64,000 nucleotides of DNA from Tardiphaga sp. 709. Its GTDB lineage: Bacteria > Pseudomonadota > Alphaproteobacteria > Rhizobiales > Xanthobacteraceae. The notes beneath the pieces were generated by a model, which did no database searches, had not been told where the DNA came from, and worked only from the letters and a program-made list of their open reading frames with translations. This document shows, one piece after another, positions 1 to 9,617 of the stretch (the first letter of the stretch is position 1; the number at the start of each line of letters is the position of its first letter). Made by a program: the position numbers and the translations under genes. The stretch covers positions 2,480,001-2,544,000 of the forward strand of contig NZ_CP135529.1 of NCBI RefSeq assembly GCF_032401055.1, in the 5' to 3' direction.

Positions 1-241
1 CATCATAACGAGGCGACAACAGCGCAAGTACATATCCGGCGAGGCCGAAAAAGGCGGCATGGCACAGGCTCACCAGACCGCCATGGCCGACCACGAGATT
101 CAGTGACATGGCCAGCATGCCCATGATGAGCGCCTTGGCAAAGAATTGCGTGTAATAGGTCGATACGCAGAATGGCAGCGCAATCGCCATAGCCATACAG
201 GCGATGCCGAACAATCGGACCCGCAGATTGGGCATGCTCAT
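1..241 (-). CDS. livM: Branched-chain amino acid-type ABC transporter permease LivM, partial
   Basis: Only the N-terminal 80 codons are in the window; the gene continues past the left edge. The translation has a short basic start, a hydrophobic segment, and then the LivM-type stretch SLNLVVGHGGLVSLCHAAF, which is the usual first membrane region of these inner-membrane permeases. I chose the ATG at 241 because an AGGA sits about nine bases before it; an in-frame ATG at 250 overlaps the livH stop codon. It would pair with the LivH permease just upstream to import a small organic nitrogen compound bound by the LivK-like protein at 1271-2479. The ATPase subunits are not visible here. Confidence 0.85.
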   Translation of the reverse strand, partial: MSMPNLRVRLFGIACMAMAIALPFCVSTYYTQFFAKALIMGMLAMSLNLVVGHGGLVSLCHAAFFGLAGYVLALLSPRYD

Positions 242-242
242 A

Positions 243-1115
243 TCAAGCATCCTGGCGTCCGAGAATTCCACTGGGCCGCCACAGCAACACGGCTGCCATC
301 ACCACATAGATCAGAATGCTGGAGACGCTGGGAAAGAACACCTTTCCGAACGTATCCGTGAGGCCGATCAGCAGTGCTCCGACGGCTGCGCCAGCGACCG
401 AACCGATGCCGCCGAGCACGACCACGACAAAGGACAGGATCAGCATGCCATCCCCCATGCCGGGAAACACTGTCGAGATCGGCGCGATCAGGATGCCGCC
501 GAGCGCCGCCAGCGCGATGCCGGCGGCGAAGACGTAGCGATTGACCCGGTCGAACTTGATGCCGAGCACGCGCGCCATCTCGCGATTTTCCGAACCTGCC
601 CGCACGATCATGCCGATTTTTGTGCGCGCGATCACGAAGAAGATGACGAGTGCCACTATTAGGCAGAACACACAGATCGCCAGCCGGTAAAGCGGATAGG
701 ACAGGTTGTCAGTCAGCTGGATCGACCCCGACAACCACGCGGGTGGGGCGACCGCGTGCACGTCCTTGCCGAACAGCAACTGCCTGACTTCGTCGATCAC
801 CAGGATAAGGCCGAAGCTGAGCAGCACCTGTGCCAGATGATCCCGGCCATAGAGAAGACGAACGAAGACGGTCTCAAGCAGAATGCCGACTACAAAGGCA
901 ACCAGTACGCCGACAAGCAGGGCGACAACAAAACTGCCAGTCATCAACGTGATCCAGTAAGCCAGATAGGCGCCGAGCATATAGAACGCGCCATGGGCGA
1001 GATTGATGACCCCCAGGATGCCGAACACCAGTGTCAGACCGCTCGCGACAAGGAACAGGACCGCGCCGTACTGAACCGCATTCAGCAACTGAACGCCTAG
1101 TGTGATGAGGTCCAT
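243..1115 (-). CDS. livH: Branched-chain amino acid-type ABC transporter permease LivH
   Basis: This 290-residue integral membrane protein belongs to the LivH permease family of hydrophobic-amino-acid uptake (HAAT) transporters. It shows the family signature GLTLVFGILGVINLAHGAFY near the N-terminus and several hydrophobic helices ending in LLWRPSGILG. A longer reading from 1160 is possible, but the ATG at 1115 starts at the conserved N-terminus (MDLITLGVQLLNAVQYG). The gene lies between the binding protein (upstream, 155 bases) and livM, which it almost touches, so the three are probably one transcript. The substrate cannot be read from the permease. Confidence 0.9.
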   Translation of the reverse strand: MDLITLGVQLLNAVQYGAVLFLVASGLTLVFGILGVINLAHGAFYMLGAYLAYWITLMTGSFVVALLVGVLVAFVVGILLETVFVRLLYGRDHLAQVLLSFGLILVIDEVRQLLFGKDVHAVAPPAWLSGSIQLTDNLSYPLYRLAICVFCLIVALVIFFVIARTKIGMIVRAGSENREMARVLGIKFDRVNRYVFAAGIALAALGGILIAPISTVFPGMGDGMLILSFVVVVLGGIGSVAGAAVGALLIGLTDTFGKVFFPSVSSILIYVVMAAVLLWRPSGILGRQDA

Positions 1116-1270
1116 CAGATCAATCCAACCACGGCGGGCCACCTTCAGTCGCCGGCGCAATCAAGCATGAGGGCGTACCTTCCTGCGCAGTAACACCTCC
1201 GTCACGGACGGCCTTGCGCGCAACAGGCTTCGACGATTCGATCTTCATCGACAGACCGCGCAACGATGCT

Positions 1271-2479
1271 TCAGGTCATCTTACAGCCCCGCGCGGGATC
1301 GTCGACATCGGCCTGGGCGATCGAGATCATCTCGTTACGCCCGTTGCGGACCTCGCGCAGATAGATGTTCTGGATCGGGTTATGCGCCTTGTTGAAGGAC
1401 AGCGACCCGCGCGGGCTGTCGATCTTCGCAGCTCCCATTGCCGCGATCATCTTGTCGCGCGCATTGAAGTCGCCGCCGACAGCCGTCAGCCCGATATCCA
1501 GCAGCGCCGCGCCATCGTAGCCCTGTACGGCGTAGATATCGCCGTCCTTGCCTGTCTTGGCCTTGAAGGCTTTGAGGAAGGCGAGATTGGCGGGATTATC
1601 GAGATTGTCCGCGTAATGCAGCGTCGTCCTGATACCCTTGGCGGCTTCACCCTGCGCTTCGATGGTGCCGTCGGTCAGAAAGCCTGCGCCATAAAGCGGG
1701 ATGGTCTTGTTCAGGCCCGCCGCCGCATAATCCTTGACGAACTTCACCGCGCCACCGCCTGCAAAGAAGCTGAACACGGCATCGGGCTTCAACTGCGCGA
1801 TCTGCGTGATCAGTGCCTGAAATTCCACCTCTGGAAATGGCACCGTCAGGTCCGCGACGATCTTGCCGCCGTTCTTGGTGAAGTTTTCAGCGAAGGCGCC
1901 GATCATCTCGGCACCGGCCGTGTAACGCCATGTGATCGTGACCACGTTTTTGATGCCGGCATCGGCCATCACCTTGCCCATCGGGTAGGTGCTCTGCCAG
2001 TTCGAGAACGACGTGCGGAAGATGTTCGGCGCGCAAGCAGGACCCGTCGCGTCATTGGCGCCGGCATTCGGAATGATCAGCAGTGTCTTGGTGTCGCGCG
2101 CGACCTTGACCATGGCCATGGCGACGCCGGAATGAACGGTGCCGACAACGACGTCAGCCTTCTCGCGGCCGACCAGCCGGTTCATGTTGTCGGTGGCTGC
2201 TTCCGGCTTCGATTCATCGTCCACCTGCACGAACGCAATATCGCGGCCGCCGAGCTTGCCGCCCTTCTGTTCGACATAGAGGCGGAAACCATCATCGATG
2301 AATTGGCCGAGCTTCGCATAGGTCCCGGTGTAGGGAAGCATCATCCCCACCTTCAACGGCGCGTTCTGCGCGATGGCCGGGCTATGAAGCGGCGACGTCG
2401 CAATGAATGTTGCTGCACCGGCGGTCCCGGACAGCATGGCGCGCCGCGTCAACGGACGCAGAAACCCCTTGGTGGTCAT
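1271..2479 (-). CDS. ABC transporter substrate-binding protein, LivK type (Tat signal)
   Basis: A periplasmic type I binding protein of about 402 residues. The N-terminus carries a twin-arginine-like signal (TRRAMLSGTAGAATF) followed by an AQN cleavage region, and the mature protein starts with LKVGMMLPYTGTYAKLGQ, typical of the Peripla_BP_6 family that binds branched-chain amino acids, amides or aromatic acids. The ATG at 2479 is preceded by GGGGAG. It heads the livK-livH-livM transcript on the minus strand. The ligand is unknown; the family is broad and nothing adjacent on this strand identifies a pathway. Confidence 0.88.
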   Translation of the reverse strand: MTTKGFLRPLTRRAMLSGTAGAATFIATSPLHSPAIAQNAPLKVGMMLPYTGTYAKLGQFIDDGFRLYVEQKGGKLGGRDIAFVQVDDESKPEAATDNMNRLVGREKADVVVGTVHSGVAMAMVKVARDTKTLLIIPNAGANDATGPACAPNIFRTSFSNWQSTYPMGKVMADAGIKNVVTITWRYTAGAEMIGAFAENFTKNGGKIVADLTVPFPEVEFQALITQIAQLKPDAVFSFFAGGGAVKFVKDYAAAGLNKTIPLYGAGFLTDGTIEAQGEAAKGIRTTLHYADNLDNPANLAFLKAFKAKTGKDGDIYAVQGYDGAALLDIGLTAVGGDFNARDKMIAAMGAAKIDSPRGSLSFNKAHNPIQNIYLREVRNGRNEMISIAQADVDDPARGCKMT

Positions 2480-2657
2480 CGGCTCGTCTCCCCTCGGAAT
2501 AATTGATGACCGGTTGATCCGGCCTACCAATGCAGATTGACGCCAGGCGTGAGCATTGCCCTCGCGTTCGCATCTCTGCAGCATAATGCACGAAATTGGA
2601 AAAGATCAAGAATTATAATTCATAGTCAACGCCAACGAGTAGCCAAGCTCATTCAAA

Positions 2658-3878
2658 TCAATCGCTGTTGACCATCATGGCGGCTGCTGGCGTTGCCGGC
2701 GCATAGTTGCGCAGGGCAGCAAGAATGGAGCGGGCGCCGCGCCGCGCGCCTTCGGTCTGCACCCAGACCAGCGACAGGATAAGTTCAAGCCCGGGATCAA
2801 CCGGCAGCGCCACGAGGCGTGCATCGAACGAGACGAGCGCGCTTTCGGGGAGCACCGAGACGAAGCCGAAATCCAGCATCAGATTGGCGATGATCGGGAT
2901 CGAGTCGATTTCCGTGATGGTCAGCGCATCTATCTCTGCCTGAGGCAGCAATTGCGCCAGCAGTTTGTGCGCGGCTTGCCCGAGTCCCGTGCGTCGGCTG
3001 GGTAGCGCTAGCGGCTGTTGCCGAAGCACCTGCACGACATCGGGCTGGTCACCCAGCACCGCGCGCGCGCCGACGACCACAAGCTTCGATCGCACCAGCG
3101 CGCGAGACGAGACATCTGCCGGGATCGTATCGCTGTCGATCAGCGCCACATCGCAGCGCTTGTCCTTCAAGCCGGTGAGCAGATCCTCTGCCGTACCATT
3201 GGTGACGAACAGCGGCTGCGTCGGCCGATCCCGCTGCCAGGCTGCGACGAGAAAGGCCAGCAGCCGCGCGACATTGCTTTCGTGACCGAGCGGCATCACC
3301 GCCCCGAGCCTGATCGTGGCATTGGTCGAACGAAAACGCTCACGCGCACGCCGTGACAGTCGCTGCATGGCTTTTTCAAGTTCAGCCAACGACGTGACCA
3401 GCAATTGGCATGCCGGCGTCGGCGTGACACCGATACGGGAGCGATAAAACAACACACTGCCGAGTTCATCTTCAACGCGTGCAATCTGTCGCGCGAGCTG
3501 CGGCTGACCGAGACGAATGATGCGTGCGGCACGGCGTACGCTGCCGGTTTCCGCAACCAATGCGACACGCTGCAAGGCCGTGAGACTGACATCACACTCG
3601 GCGCAGAAAGCCCGTGCTACATCGCCTGCCCTATCGGGCGCGATCATCCCCATCGCTATATCCGCGGCGGCTTCAATCTCATCCAGCATTCGCCGTGCCT
3701 CGAGCGTGAGAAAGCTCGCCGCACCCACGCGATTCAGCAGTGGCGCCGCAATGGAGCGCTCGAACCGTTTCACCGCTGCCGAGAGCGTACTGGGTGCGCG
3801 TCCAAGTTGACGCGCGGCCTCACGCACATTGCCGCAACGAAGCACCACGGCGGTCATCACCAAGGTCGCAATGTCCAT
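2658..3878 (-). CDS. LysR-family transcriptional regulator with two N-terminal HTH domains
   Basis: The protein of about 406 residues contains two successive LysR-type winged helix-turn-helix units. The first is at about residues 1-60 (GNVREAARQLGRAPSTLSAAVKRFE) and the second at about 96-155 (GSVRRAARIIRLGQPQLARQIARVE). A LysR substrate-binding domain follows (IRLGAVMPLGHESNVARLL onward). Ordinary LysR proteins have one HTH and about 300 residues, so this one is enlarged at the N-terminus. The ATG at 3878 begins the first HTH. It is divergent from the transporter and catabolic operon starting at 4046, the classic arrangement for a LysR activator of that operon. The inducer is probably a pathway substrate or intermediate, which is inference. 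Confidence 0.87.
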   Translation of the reverse strand: MDIATLVMTAVVLRCGNVREAARQLGRAPSTLSAAVKRFERSIAAPLLNRVGAASFLTLEARRMLDEIEAAADIAMGMIAPDRAGDVARAFCAECDVSLTALQRVALVAETGSVRRAARIIRLGQPQLARQIARVEDELGSVLFYRSRIGVTPTPACQLLVTSLAELEKAMQRLSRRARERFRSTNATIRLGAVMPLGHESNVARLLAFLVAAWQRDRPTQPLFVTNGTAEDLLTGLKDKRCDVALIDSDTIPADVSSRALVRSKLVVVGARAVLGDQPDVVQVLRQQPLALPSRRTGLGQAAHKLLAQLLPQAEIDALTITEIDSIPIIANLMLDFGFVSVLPESALVSFDARLVALPVDPGLELILSLVWVQTEGARRGARSILAALRNYAPATPAAAMMVNSD

Positions 3879-4045
3879 TCCATTGTCATCCGGGTCTGTA
3901 GTCGATTTTTCCGCGCTGCAGCGAGAGCGTATAGGATGTCCATCAAATGGGATATCCCCCCGATGCGCAATTGCGTTAGCTTTCATAACAGGGACCGCGG
4001 AAGCCAGATGCCGGCTTGGCCTGGCCGCGCCAATGGAGGTGTTCG
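3879..4045. promoter_or_regulatory. Divergent promoter region between LysR gene and transporter operon
   Basis: The 167 bases separate the start codons of the divergent lysR-type gene and the binding-protein gene. LysR regulators usually bind such intergenic regions at T-N11-A boxes, and an A/T-richer stretch with cattgtcatccgg and gatatccc lies here. I did not identify one convincing operator. A GGAGGT ribosome binding site at 4035-4040 serves the plus-strand gene. Confidence 0.5.
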
Positions 4046-4875
4046 ATGAAAGCAATGATCGTTGCCGCCGGGCTTCTGGCTTTGGCCAGCCCCGCATTCG
4101 CGCAGTCGCAGGAACCGCTGAAGTCTGCGATCGACTCAACCTTCGCGCCGCATGCGATGCCCAAACTGTCGGGCGGCCTCGAAGGCTTCAATATCGACGT
4201 CGTCGATGAGATGTCGAAGCGCATCAAGCGCCCGATCACGGTGGAAGGCGCGCAATTCGCCGGTCTCCTTCCGGCGCTTCAGGCCGGCACCTACGACTTC
4301 CTCGCCGCTGTGGTCACCGTCACGCCCGAGCGTGCGCAGCAGTTGCTGTTCATGGAAGGCTTCGTCGACGCCGACTATCGTTTCATGACGCTGGCTTCGG
4401 CACCTCCCATCACCAAGCTCGAAGATCTCTCCGGCAAGACCATCGCCGTGCAGAAAGGCGCGATCTACGAGAAATGGGTCAACGACAATGCCGCCAAATA
4501 TGGCTGGAAGTCGGAATCCTTCGCCACCAGCACCGACGCGGCGCAGGCCGTGCTCGCCGGCCGTGCGGACGCCAACATCTCGGCCGCCACCGTCGTTGCC
4601 TGGATCGTGAAGAACAATCCGCGGCTGAAGAATGCCTTTCTCTACAAGACGGGCCTCGTCTGGAGCATGCCGCTGCGCAACGGCAATACTGAATTGCGTA
4701 ACAAGCTCGAAGACGCGCTGGTCTGCATGAAGCAGGATGGCACGCTGAAGAAACTCTACGTGAAGTGGTTCGGTGTCGAGCCGGAGGCCGGTTCGGCGAC
4801 CACCACCATCTATCCCGGCTATGGCGCACCGGGCGTTGCCGGCTATGACCCGGCCGAGCAGAAACCGACCTGTTC

Positions 4876-4879
<4 letters not shown>
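4046..4879 (+). CDS. Amino acid-type ABC transporter substrate-binding protein (SBP_bac_3)
   Basis: A secreted solute-binding protein of 277 residues, with a Sec signal ([19 protein letters not shown], cleavage before QSQ) and the SBP_bac_3 pattern: [16 protein letters not shown] near the N-terminus, and FDFLA- and KLYVKWFG-like elements. The ATG at 4046 follows a perfect GGAGGT five bases upstream, so the upstream in-frame ATG at 4016 is rejected. The last four bases overlap the ATPase gene (ATGA). Its position at the head of an operon with a hydantoinase, DUF917 and urocanase-like enzymes suggests that it binds the compound those enzymes degrade, perhaps a histidine- or imidazole-derived acid; this is inference. 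Confidence 0.92.
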
Positions 4880-5637
<758 letters not shown>

Positions 5638-5640
5638 GCC

Positions 5641-6342
5641 ATGGCCGCCGCCGACGCGATGAGCAACTGGGACCGCTTCGTCTTCACCTTCTTCAACGCG
5701 GATATCGCGATGAAGTATGGCTGGGAGATTTTGCAGGGCGCCGGCGTTACCATTCTTGCCGGCCTCGCAGTGGTCATCACAGGTATCGGTGCTGGGTTCT
5801 GCCTCGCCGCCTTGCGTGCAATCGGTTGGAAACCGGTCAATTTTCTCATCATCGTGTTCGTCGATATCTTCCGCTCGCTGCCGCCATTGGCGATCATCCT
5901 GGTCCTGTTCTTCGGATTTCCCAATATCGGCATCGTCCTGCCCAGCCTCATCGTGCTGTGGATGTCCCTCGGCGCGGTGCTTGCAGCCTTTGCCGAAGAG
6001 ATCTTCTGGGCCGGCATCACCTCGGTACCCAAGGGCCAATGGCTGGCCGCGCGCTCCACGGGCCTCACTTTCGCGCAAACCCTGCGTTACGTGATCCTGC
6101 CGCAGGCCGTTCGCCTTGGCATTCCGCCGCTGACCAATCGCGCCATCTCCATCACCAAGAACCTCGCACTCGGCAGCGCCATCGGCGTCAACGAGATTCT
6201 TGGCCGCGCCAATTCCGCGCTGTCGATGTCCGCCAATGCGACGCCGCTCACCATGGGCGCCCTGCTCTATGTGCTGGTGTTCATCCCGCTCGTGATCGCC
6301 TCCCGTACACTCGAACGCAACTATCGGTGGGGTGAGCACTGA
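5641..6342 (+). CDS. Amino acid-type ABC transporter permease (HisM/GlnP family), first subunit
   Basis: An inner-membrane permease of 233 residues. It has several hydrophobic helices and the EAA-loop region around SVPKGQWLAARSTGLTFAQ, the site that contacts the ATPase. The length and the motif are standard for the HisMQ family. It overlaps the next permease gene by one base (TGATG), indicating one operon and a heteromeric permease pair. Confidence 0.93.
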   Translation: MAAADAMSNWDRFVFTFFNADIAMKYGWEILQGAGVTILAGLAVVITGIGAGFCLAALRAIGWKPVNFLIIVFVDIFRSLPPLAIILVLFFGFPNIGIVLPSLIVLWMSLGAVLAAFAEEIFWAGITSVPKGQWLAARSTGLTFAQTLRYVILPQAVRLGIPPLTNRAISITKNLALGSAIGVNEILGRANSALSMSANATPLTMGALLYVLVFIPLVIASRTLERNYRWGEH

Positions 6343-7001
6343 TGGAGCAGTTCACGCAGGAATTCTTCAATCTCGACGTCATGGCGAAGGTTGCGCCGTT
6401 CCTGCTGCAGGGACTGCTGCAGACGCTTCTGCTGTGCTCGTTCCTGATCCCGATCGGCCTCGTCAGCGGTATCCTCGTGATGTTGCTGACCACCAGCCCC
6501 TATCGCCTGCTGCGCTGGCCGGCGATCGCCGCCGTCGACTTCTTCCGTGCCTTTCCGCCGCTGGTGCTGCTGGTCTTCGTTTACGCGGGCCTGCCCTTCA
6601 TTGGACTGCGCGTGCCCGCGCTGGTGGCAGTCGCCGTCGCCTTCCTGATCAATTCGGCGAGCTACTACGGCGAGATCTATCGCGCAGGCATGGTTAGCGT
6701 GCCGAAGGGCCAGCGCGAGGCCGCGCGGTCGACCGGACTCTCTGCCACACAGACATTGCTTTACGTGACGCTGCCGCAGGCGATCCGGAACGTGCTGCCC
6801 GATCTGCTCTCGAACACGGTCGAGCTGGTGAAGCTCACGACGCTGGCCAGCGTCATCTCGGTGCCGGAGCTGCTGCATTCCGCCAATCTGGCGCGCTCGC
6901 TCACTTACAACTCATCGCCGCTGATCCTCGCGGCCATCATCTATCTGCTCCTGCTGTTGCCGGTCGTGCGGCTGATCGCGCGGCTGGAACACAGGCTCTA
7001 G
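6342..7001 (+). CDS. Amino acid-type ABC transporter permease (HisM/GlnP family), second subunit
   Basis: The second permease, 219 residues, has the EAA-loop motif SVPKGQREAARSTGLSATQ and the NSASYYGEIYRAG segment typical of GlnP/HisM proteins. The start codon overlaps the preceding stop. Together with the genes at 4046, 4876 and 5641 it completes a polar amino acid-type importer. The following enzyme gene starts 64 bases downstream on the same strand. Confidence 0.93.
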   Translation: MEQFTQEFFNLDVMAKVAPFLLQGLLQTLLLCSFLIPIGLVSGILVMLLTTSPYRLLRWPAIAAVDFFRAFPPLVLLVFVYAGLPFIGLRVPALVAVAVAFLINSASYYGEIYRAGMVSVPKGQREAARSTGLSATQTLLYVTLPQAIRNVLPDLLSNTVELVKLTTLASVISVPELLHSANLARSLTYNSSPLILAAIIYLLLLLPVVRLIARLEHRL

Positions 7002-7065
7002 GACATACGGTCCCGCGGGACCATCACGACAAGCCGGCGTACCGGCGGCGAATGTGGAGTTGCAC

Positions 7066-8445
7066 ATGGATTTCGATCTGGTTCTCACCGGCAAGGTGAT
7101 CGGTCACGACAGCATCATCGAGAACGGCTGGGTCGCGGTCCGCGACGGGCGCGTGGGTGCCGTCGGCGAAGGCACGCCGCCCGCCGCACGCGAGCGGCAG
7201 GATTTCAAGTCCGGCATGATCCTGCCGGGCGCCATCGACGCACAGGTCCACTCGCTGTCGCAGCGCAATCAGGAAGACTTCGTGTGGTCGACGCGGTCCG
7301 CCGCAGCCGGCGGCGTGACCACCATCGTCGACATGCCCTATGACGAAGGCGATCTGGTCTGCTCGGCTGCTGCAGTCGAGCGCAAGATTGCCCATGCGAG
7401 CAAACAGGCGCGCGTGGATTTCGCGCTCTATGGCACTATCGACCCCGAGGAGGGTCCGGCGCGCATTGTCGAACAGGCCAAGGCCGGCGTCGCCGCCTTC
7501 AAGTTCTCCACCTTCGGCACTGACCCGAAGCGCTTTCCGCGCATCCCCGCGCCGCTGCTCGCCGATTGTTTCGCCGCCATTGCGCCGACTGGCCTCGCCG
7601 CCGGCGTGCACAACGAGGACGACGAATTCATCCGCGATGCCGTCGCCAAGGTGAAGGCAAAAGGCATCACCGACTGGCGCGCGCATGCCATGTCGCGCCC
7701 GCCGCTCGCCGAAATTCTGGCGATGCTGCAGATCTATGAGACCGGCGCCGAGACCGGTTGTCCCGCCCATGTGGTGCATTGTTCTGTCGCGCGCGGTTAC
7801 GATATTGCGGCGTGGTATCGCTCCGAGGGTCATCACGCCACGGTGGAATGCTGCATCCACTATCTCGTGCTCGACGAGGAGAATGACGTCTCCCGCCTCG
7901 GCGGCAAGGCCAAGATCAATCCGCCGGTGCGCCCGCGTGCCGATGTCGAGGCGCTCTGGGCAGAGCTTGCAGCCGGACGCGTCTCGCTGGTCTCGACCGA
8001 TCACGTCAGTTGGTCGGAGGATCGCAAGATCAATCCGGACATGCTCGCCAACGCGTCGGGCGTCCCCGGCTTGGAGGCCATGGTGCCGCTGCTGGTAAAG
8101 GGCCTCGTCGAACGCGAATTGCCGCTGACCCATGCCGCGAAGCTGATGTCATTCAATCCGGCACGGCACTTCCGCATCGACGATCGCAAGGGCGCGCTGG
8201 CGCCCGGCCTCGACGCCGACATCACCGTGCTGGTGGACAAGCCCGTCATCTACGATGCCGCAGCGAGCGGCAACAACGTCGTCGGCTGGTCGCCCTATAA
8301 CGGCATCACGCTGCCATGGACCGTTGCTGCGACCTACGTGCGCGGCCAGCTTGCCTTCGACGGCAGCAAGGTTCTCGCCGAGCCCGGCAGCGGACAATTC
8401 GTGCGGCCGCCGCTGCTTCTCCCAGAGCGACTTCCGGTGGCGTGA
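7066..8445 (+). CDS. Cyclic amidohydrolase (hydantoinase/allantoinase/dihydroorotase-like)
   Basis: A 459-residue member of the amidohydrolase superfamily, similar in layout to allantoinase and hydantoinase. It has N-terminal LTGKVIGHDSIIENGWVAVRDG, a beta-barrel entry at PGAIDAQVHSLSQ, the candidate carboxylated lysine at about residue 146 (GVAAFKFSTF), later metal histidines in GVHNED and HVVHCSV, and an aspartate in VSTDHVSW. The first metal-binding histidine of the usual DxHxH motif is replaced by glutamine (Q60), while the second is present (H62). The ATG at 7066 follows GGAG; a GTG at 7054 is also in frame. In this operon it would hydrolyse a hydantoin-type ring, for example hydantoin-5-propionate to N-carbamoylglutamate, which is inference from its neighbours. 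Confidence 0.85.
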   Translation: MDFDLVLTGKVIGHDSIIENGWVAVRDGRVGAVGEGTPPAARERQDFKSGMILPGAIDAQVHSLSQRNQEDFVWSTRSAAAGGVTTIVDMPYDEGDLVCSAAAVERKIAHASKQARVDFALYGTIDPEEGPARIVEQAKAGVAAFKFSTFGTDPKRFPRIPAPLLADCFAAIAPTGLAAGVHNEDDEFIRDAVAKVKAKGITDWRAHAMSRPPLAEILAMLQIYETGAETGCPAHVVHCSVARGYDIAAWYRSEGHHATVECCIHYLVLDEENDVSRLGGKAKINPPVRPRADVEALWAELAAGRVSLVSTDHVSWSEDRKINPDMLANASGVPGLEAMVPLLVKGLVERELPLTHAAKLMSFNPARHFRIDDRKGALAPGLDADITVLVDKPVIYDAAASGNNVVGWSPYNGITLPWTVAATYVRGQLAFDGSKVLAEPGSGQFVRPPLLLPERLPVA

Positions 8446-8509
8446 CGCCCGCCGTTCCGATCACCGACCACATATCGAACACAAGAACATCTGCCGAGGA
8501 GACATTCCG

Positions 8510-9598
8510 ATGGGACGTATTCTGACCGAACGCGATATTGAAGCCGCCGTGCGCGGCGGCGGTGTCTACGCTGCCGGTGGCGGCGGCTGGGCGGATCACG
8601 GGCGCATGCTCGGCCGCGCCGCCATTCTCGTCGGCAAGCCCGAACTCGTGTCGATCGACGAACTCGACGACGACGACTGGGTGGCCACTGCAGCCGCGAT
8701 CGGCGCGCCGGCGTCGACCACCGCCTGGGAGATGCAGGGCAAGGATTACGTCCGCGCGGTGCAACTGCTGCAGGATGCGCTGGGTGAACCGCTGAAAGGC
8801 CTCATCATCGGCCAGAATGGCAAGTCGTCCACCATGAATGCGTGGCTGCCATCGGCCCTGCTCGGCACCAAGGTGGTCGATGCCGTCGGCGACATGCGCG
8901 CGCATCCGACCGGCGACATGGGCTCGATCGGTCTTGCCGGCTCGCCCGAGCCGATGATCCAGACAGCCGCCGGCGGCAACCGCGCCGAGAACCGCTATAT
9001 CGAGCTCACCGTGCGGGGCGCCACCGCCAAGGTGTCGCCGATCCTGCGTACCGCCGGCGACATGTCCGGCGGTTTCATTGCATCCTGCCGCAATCCGGTT
9101 CGCGCGTCCTATGTGCGCGACAACGCCGCTCTGGGCGGCATCTCGCTCGCGCTGCGCCTCGGCGAAGCCATCCTCGCCGCCGAGTCCAAAGGTCCGTCTG
9201 CCGTGATCGACGCGATCTGCAAGGACACCGGCGGCGCGATCATCGGCAGCGGCAAGATCACGGCGAAGAATGTGGTCTATACGCCAGAAGCCTTCGACAT
9301 CGGCACGCTGATCATCGGCGAAGGCGACCGCGCCATCACGCTGCATGTGATGAACGAATACATGGCCATCGTCGATGCATCGGGCAATCGTCTCGCGACC
9401 TTCCCCGACATCATCGCGACGCTGTCCGACGATGCGGAGCCGATGAGCGTCGGCCATCTCGAAGTCGGCATGAACGTGCATCTGTTCCATGTGCCAAAGA
9501 CGATCATTCCGCTCGCCTCCAGCGTCAAGGATCCGGCGGTCTATCCCTCTGTCGAACGCGCCATGGGCATCGAGATCGCACGCTACGCACTGGCCTGA
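8510..9598 (+). CDS. DUF917 family protein (S-methyl thiohydantoin desulfurase-like)
   Basis: A protein of 362 residues that matches the DUF917 family by its glycine-rich N-terminus (AVRGGGVYAAGGGGWADHGR), the region DMRAHPTGDMGSIGLAG and the C-terminal half around DIGTLIIGEGDRAITLHVMNEYM. The family is, to my knowledge, now named in Pfam after S-methyl thiohydantoin desulfurase, an enzyme of sulfur-methylated ergothioneine breakdown; other members sit beside hydantoinases. The ATG at 8510 has GAGGAG upstream at 8495-8502. It lies between the cyclic amidohydrolase and the urocanase paralogue, the expected order for a thiohydantoin route. Family assignment is firm; the exact reaction is inference. 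Confidence 0.85.
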   Translation: MGRILTERDIEAAVRGGGVYAAGGGGWADHGRMLGRAAILVGKPELVSIDELDDDDWVATAAAIGAPASTTAWEMQGKDYVRAVQLLQDALGEPLKGLIIGQNGKSSTMNAWLPSALLGTKVVDAVGDMRAHPTGDMGSIGLAGSPEPMIQTAAGGNRAENRYIELTVRGATAKVSPILRTAGDMSGGFIASCRNPVRASYVRDNAALGGISLALRLGEAILAAESKGPSAVIDAICKDTGGAIIGSGKITAKNVVYTPEAFDIGTLIIGEGDRAITLHVMNEYMAIVDASGNRLATFPDIIATLSDDAEPMSVGHLEVGMNVHLFHVPKTIIPLASSVKDPAVYPSVERAMGIEIARYALA

Positions 9599-9617
9599 GA
9601 CACGACAGGAGTCCGCC

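Noticed and set aside
1214-2506. Long plus-strand open frame of about 430 codons opposite the LivK gene
   Set aside because: It is the antisense shadow of a gene with strong family blocks, caused by GC-rich third positions; its translation has no recognisable motifs.
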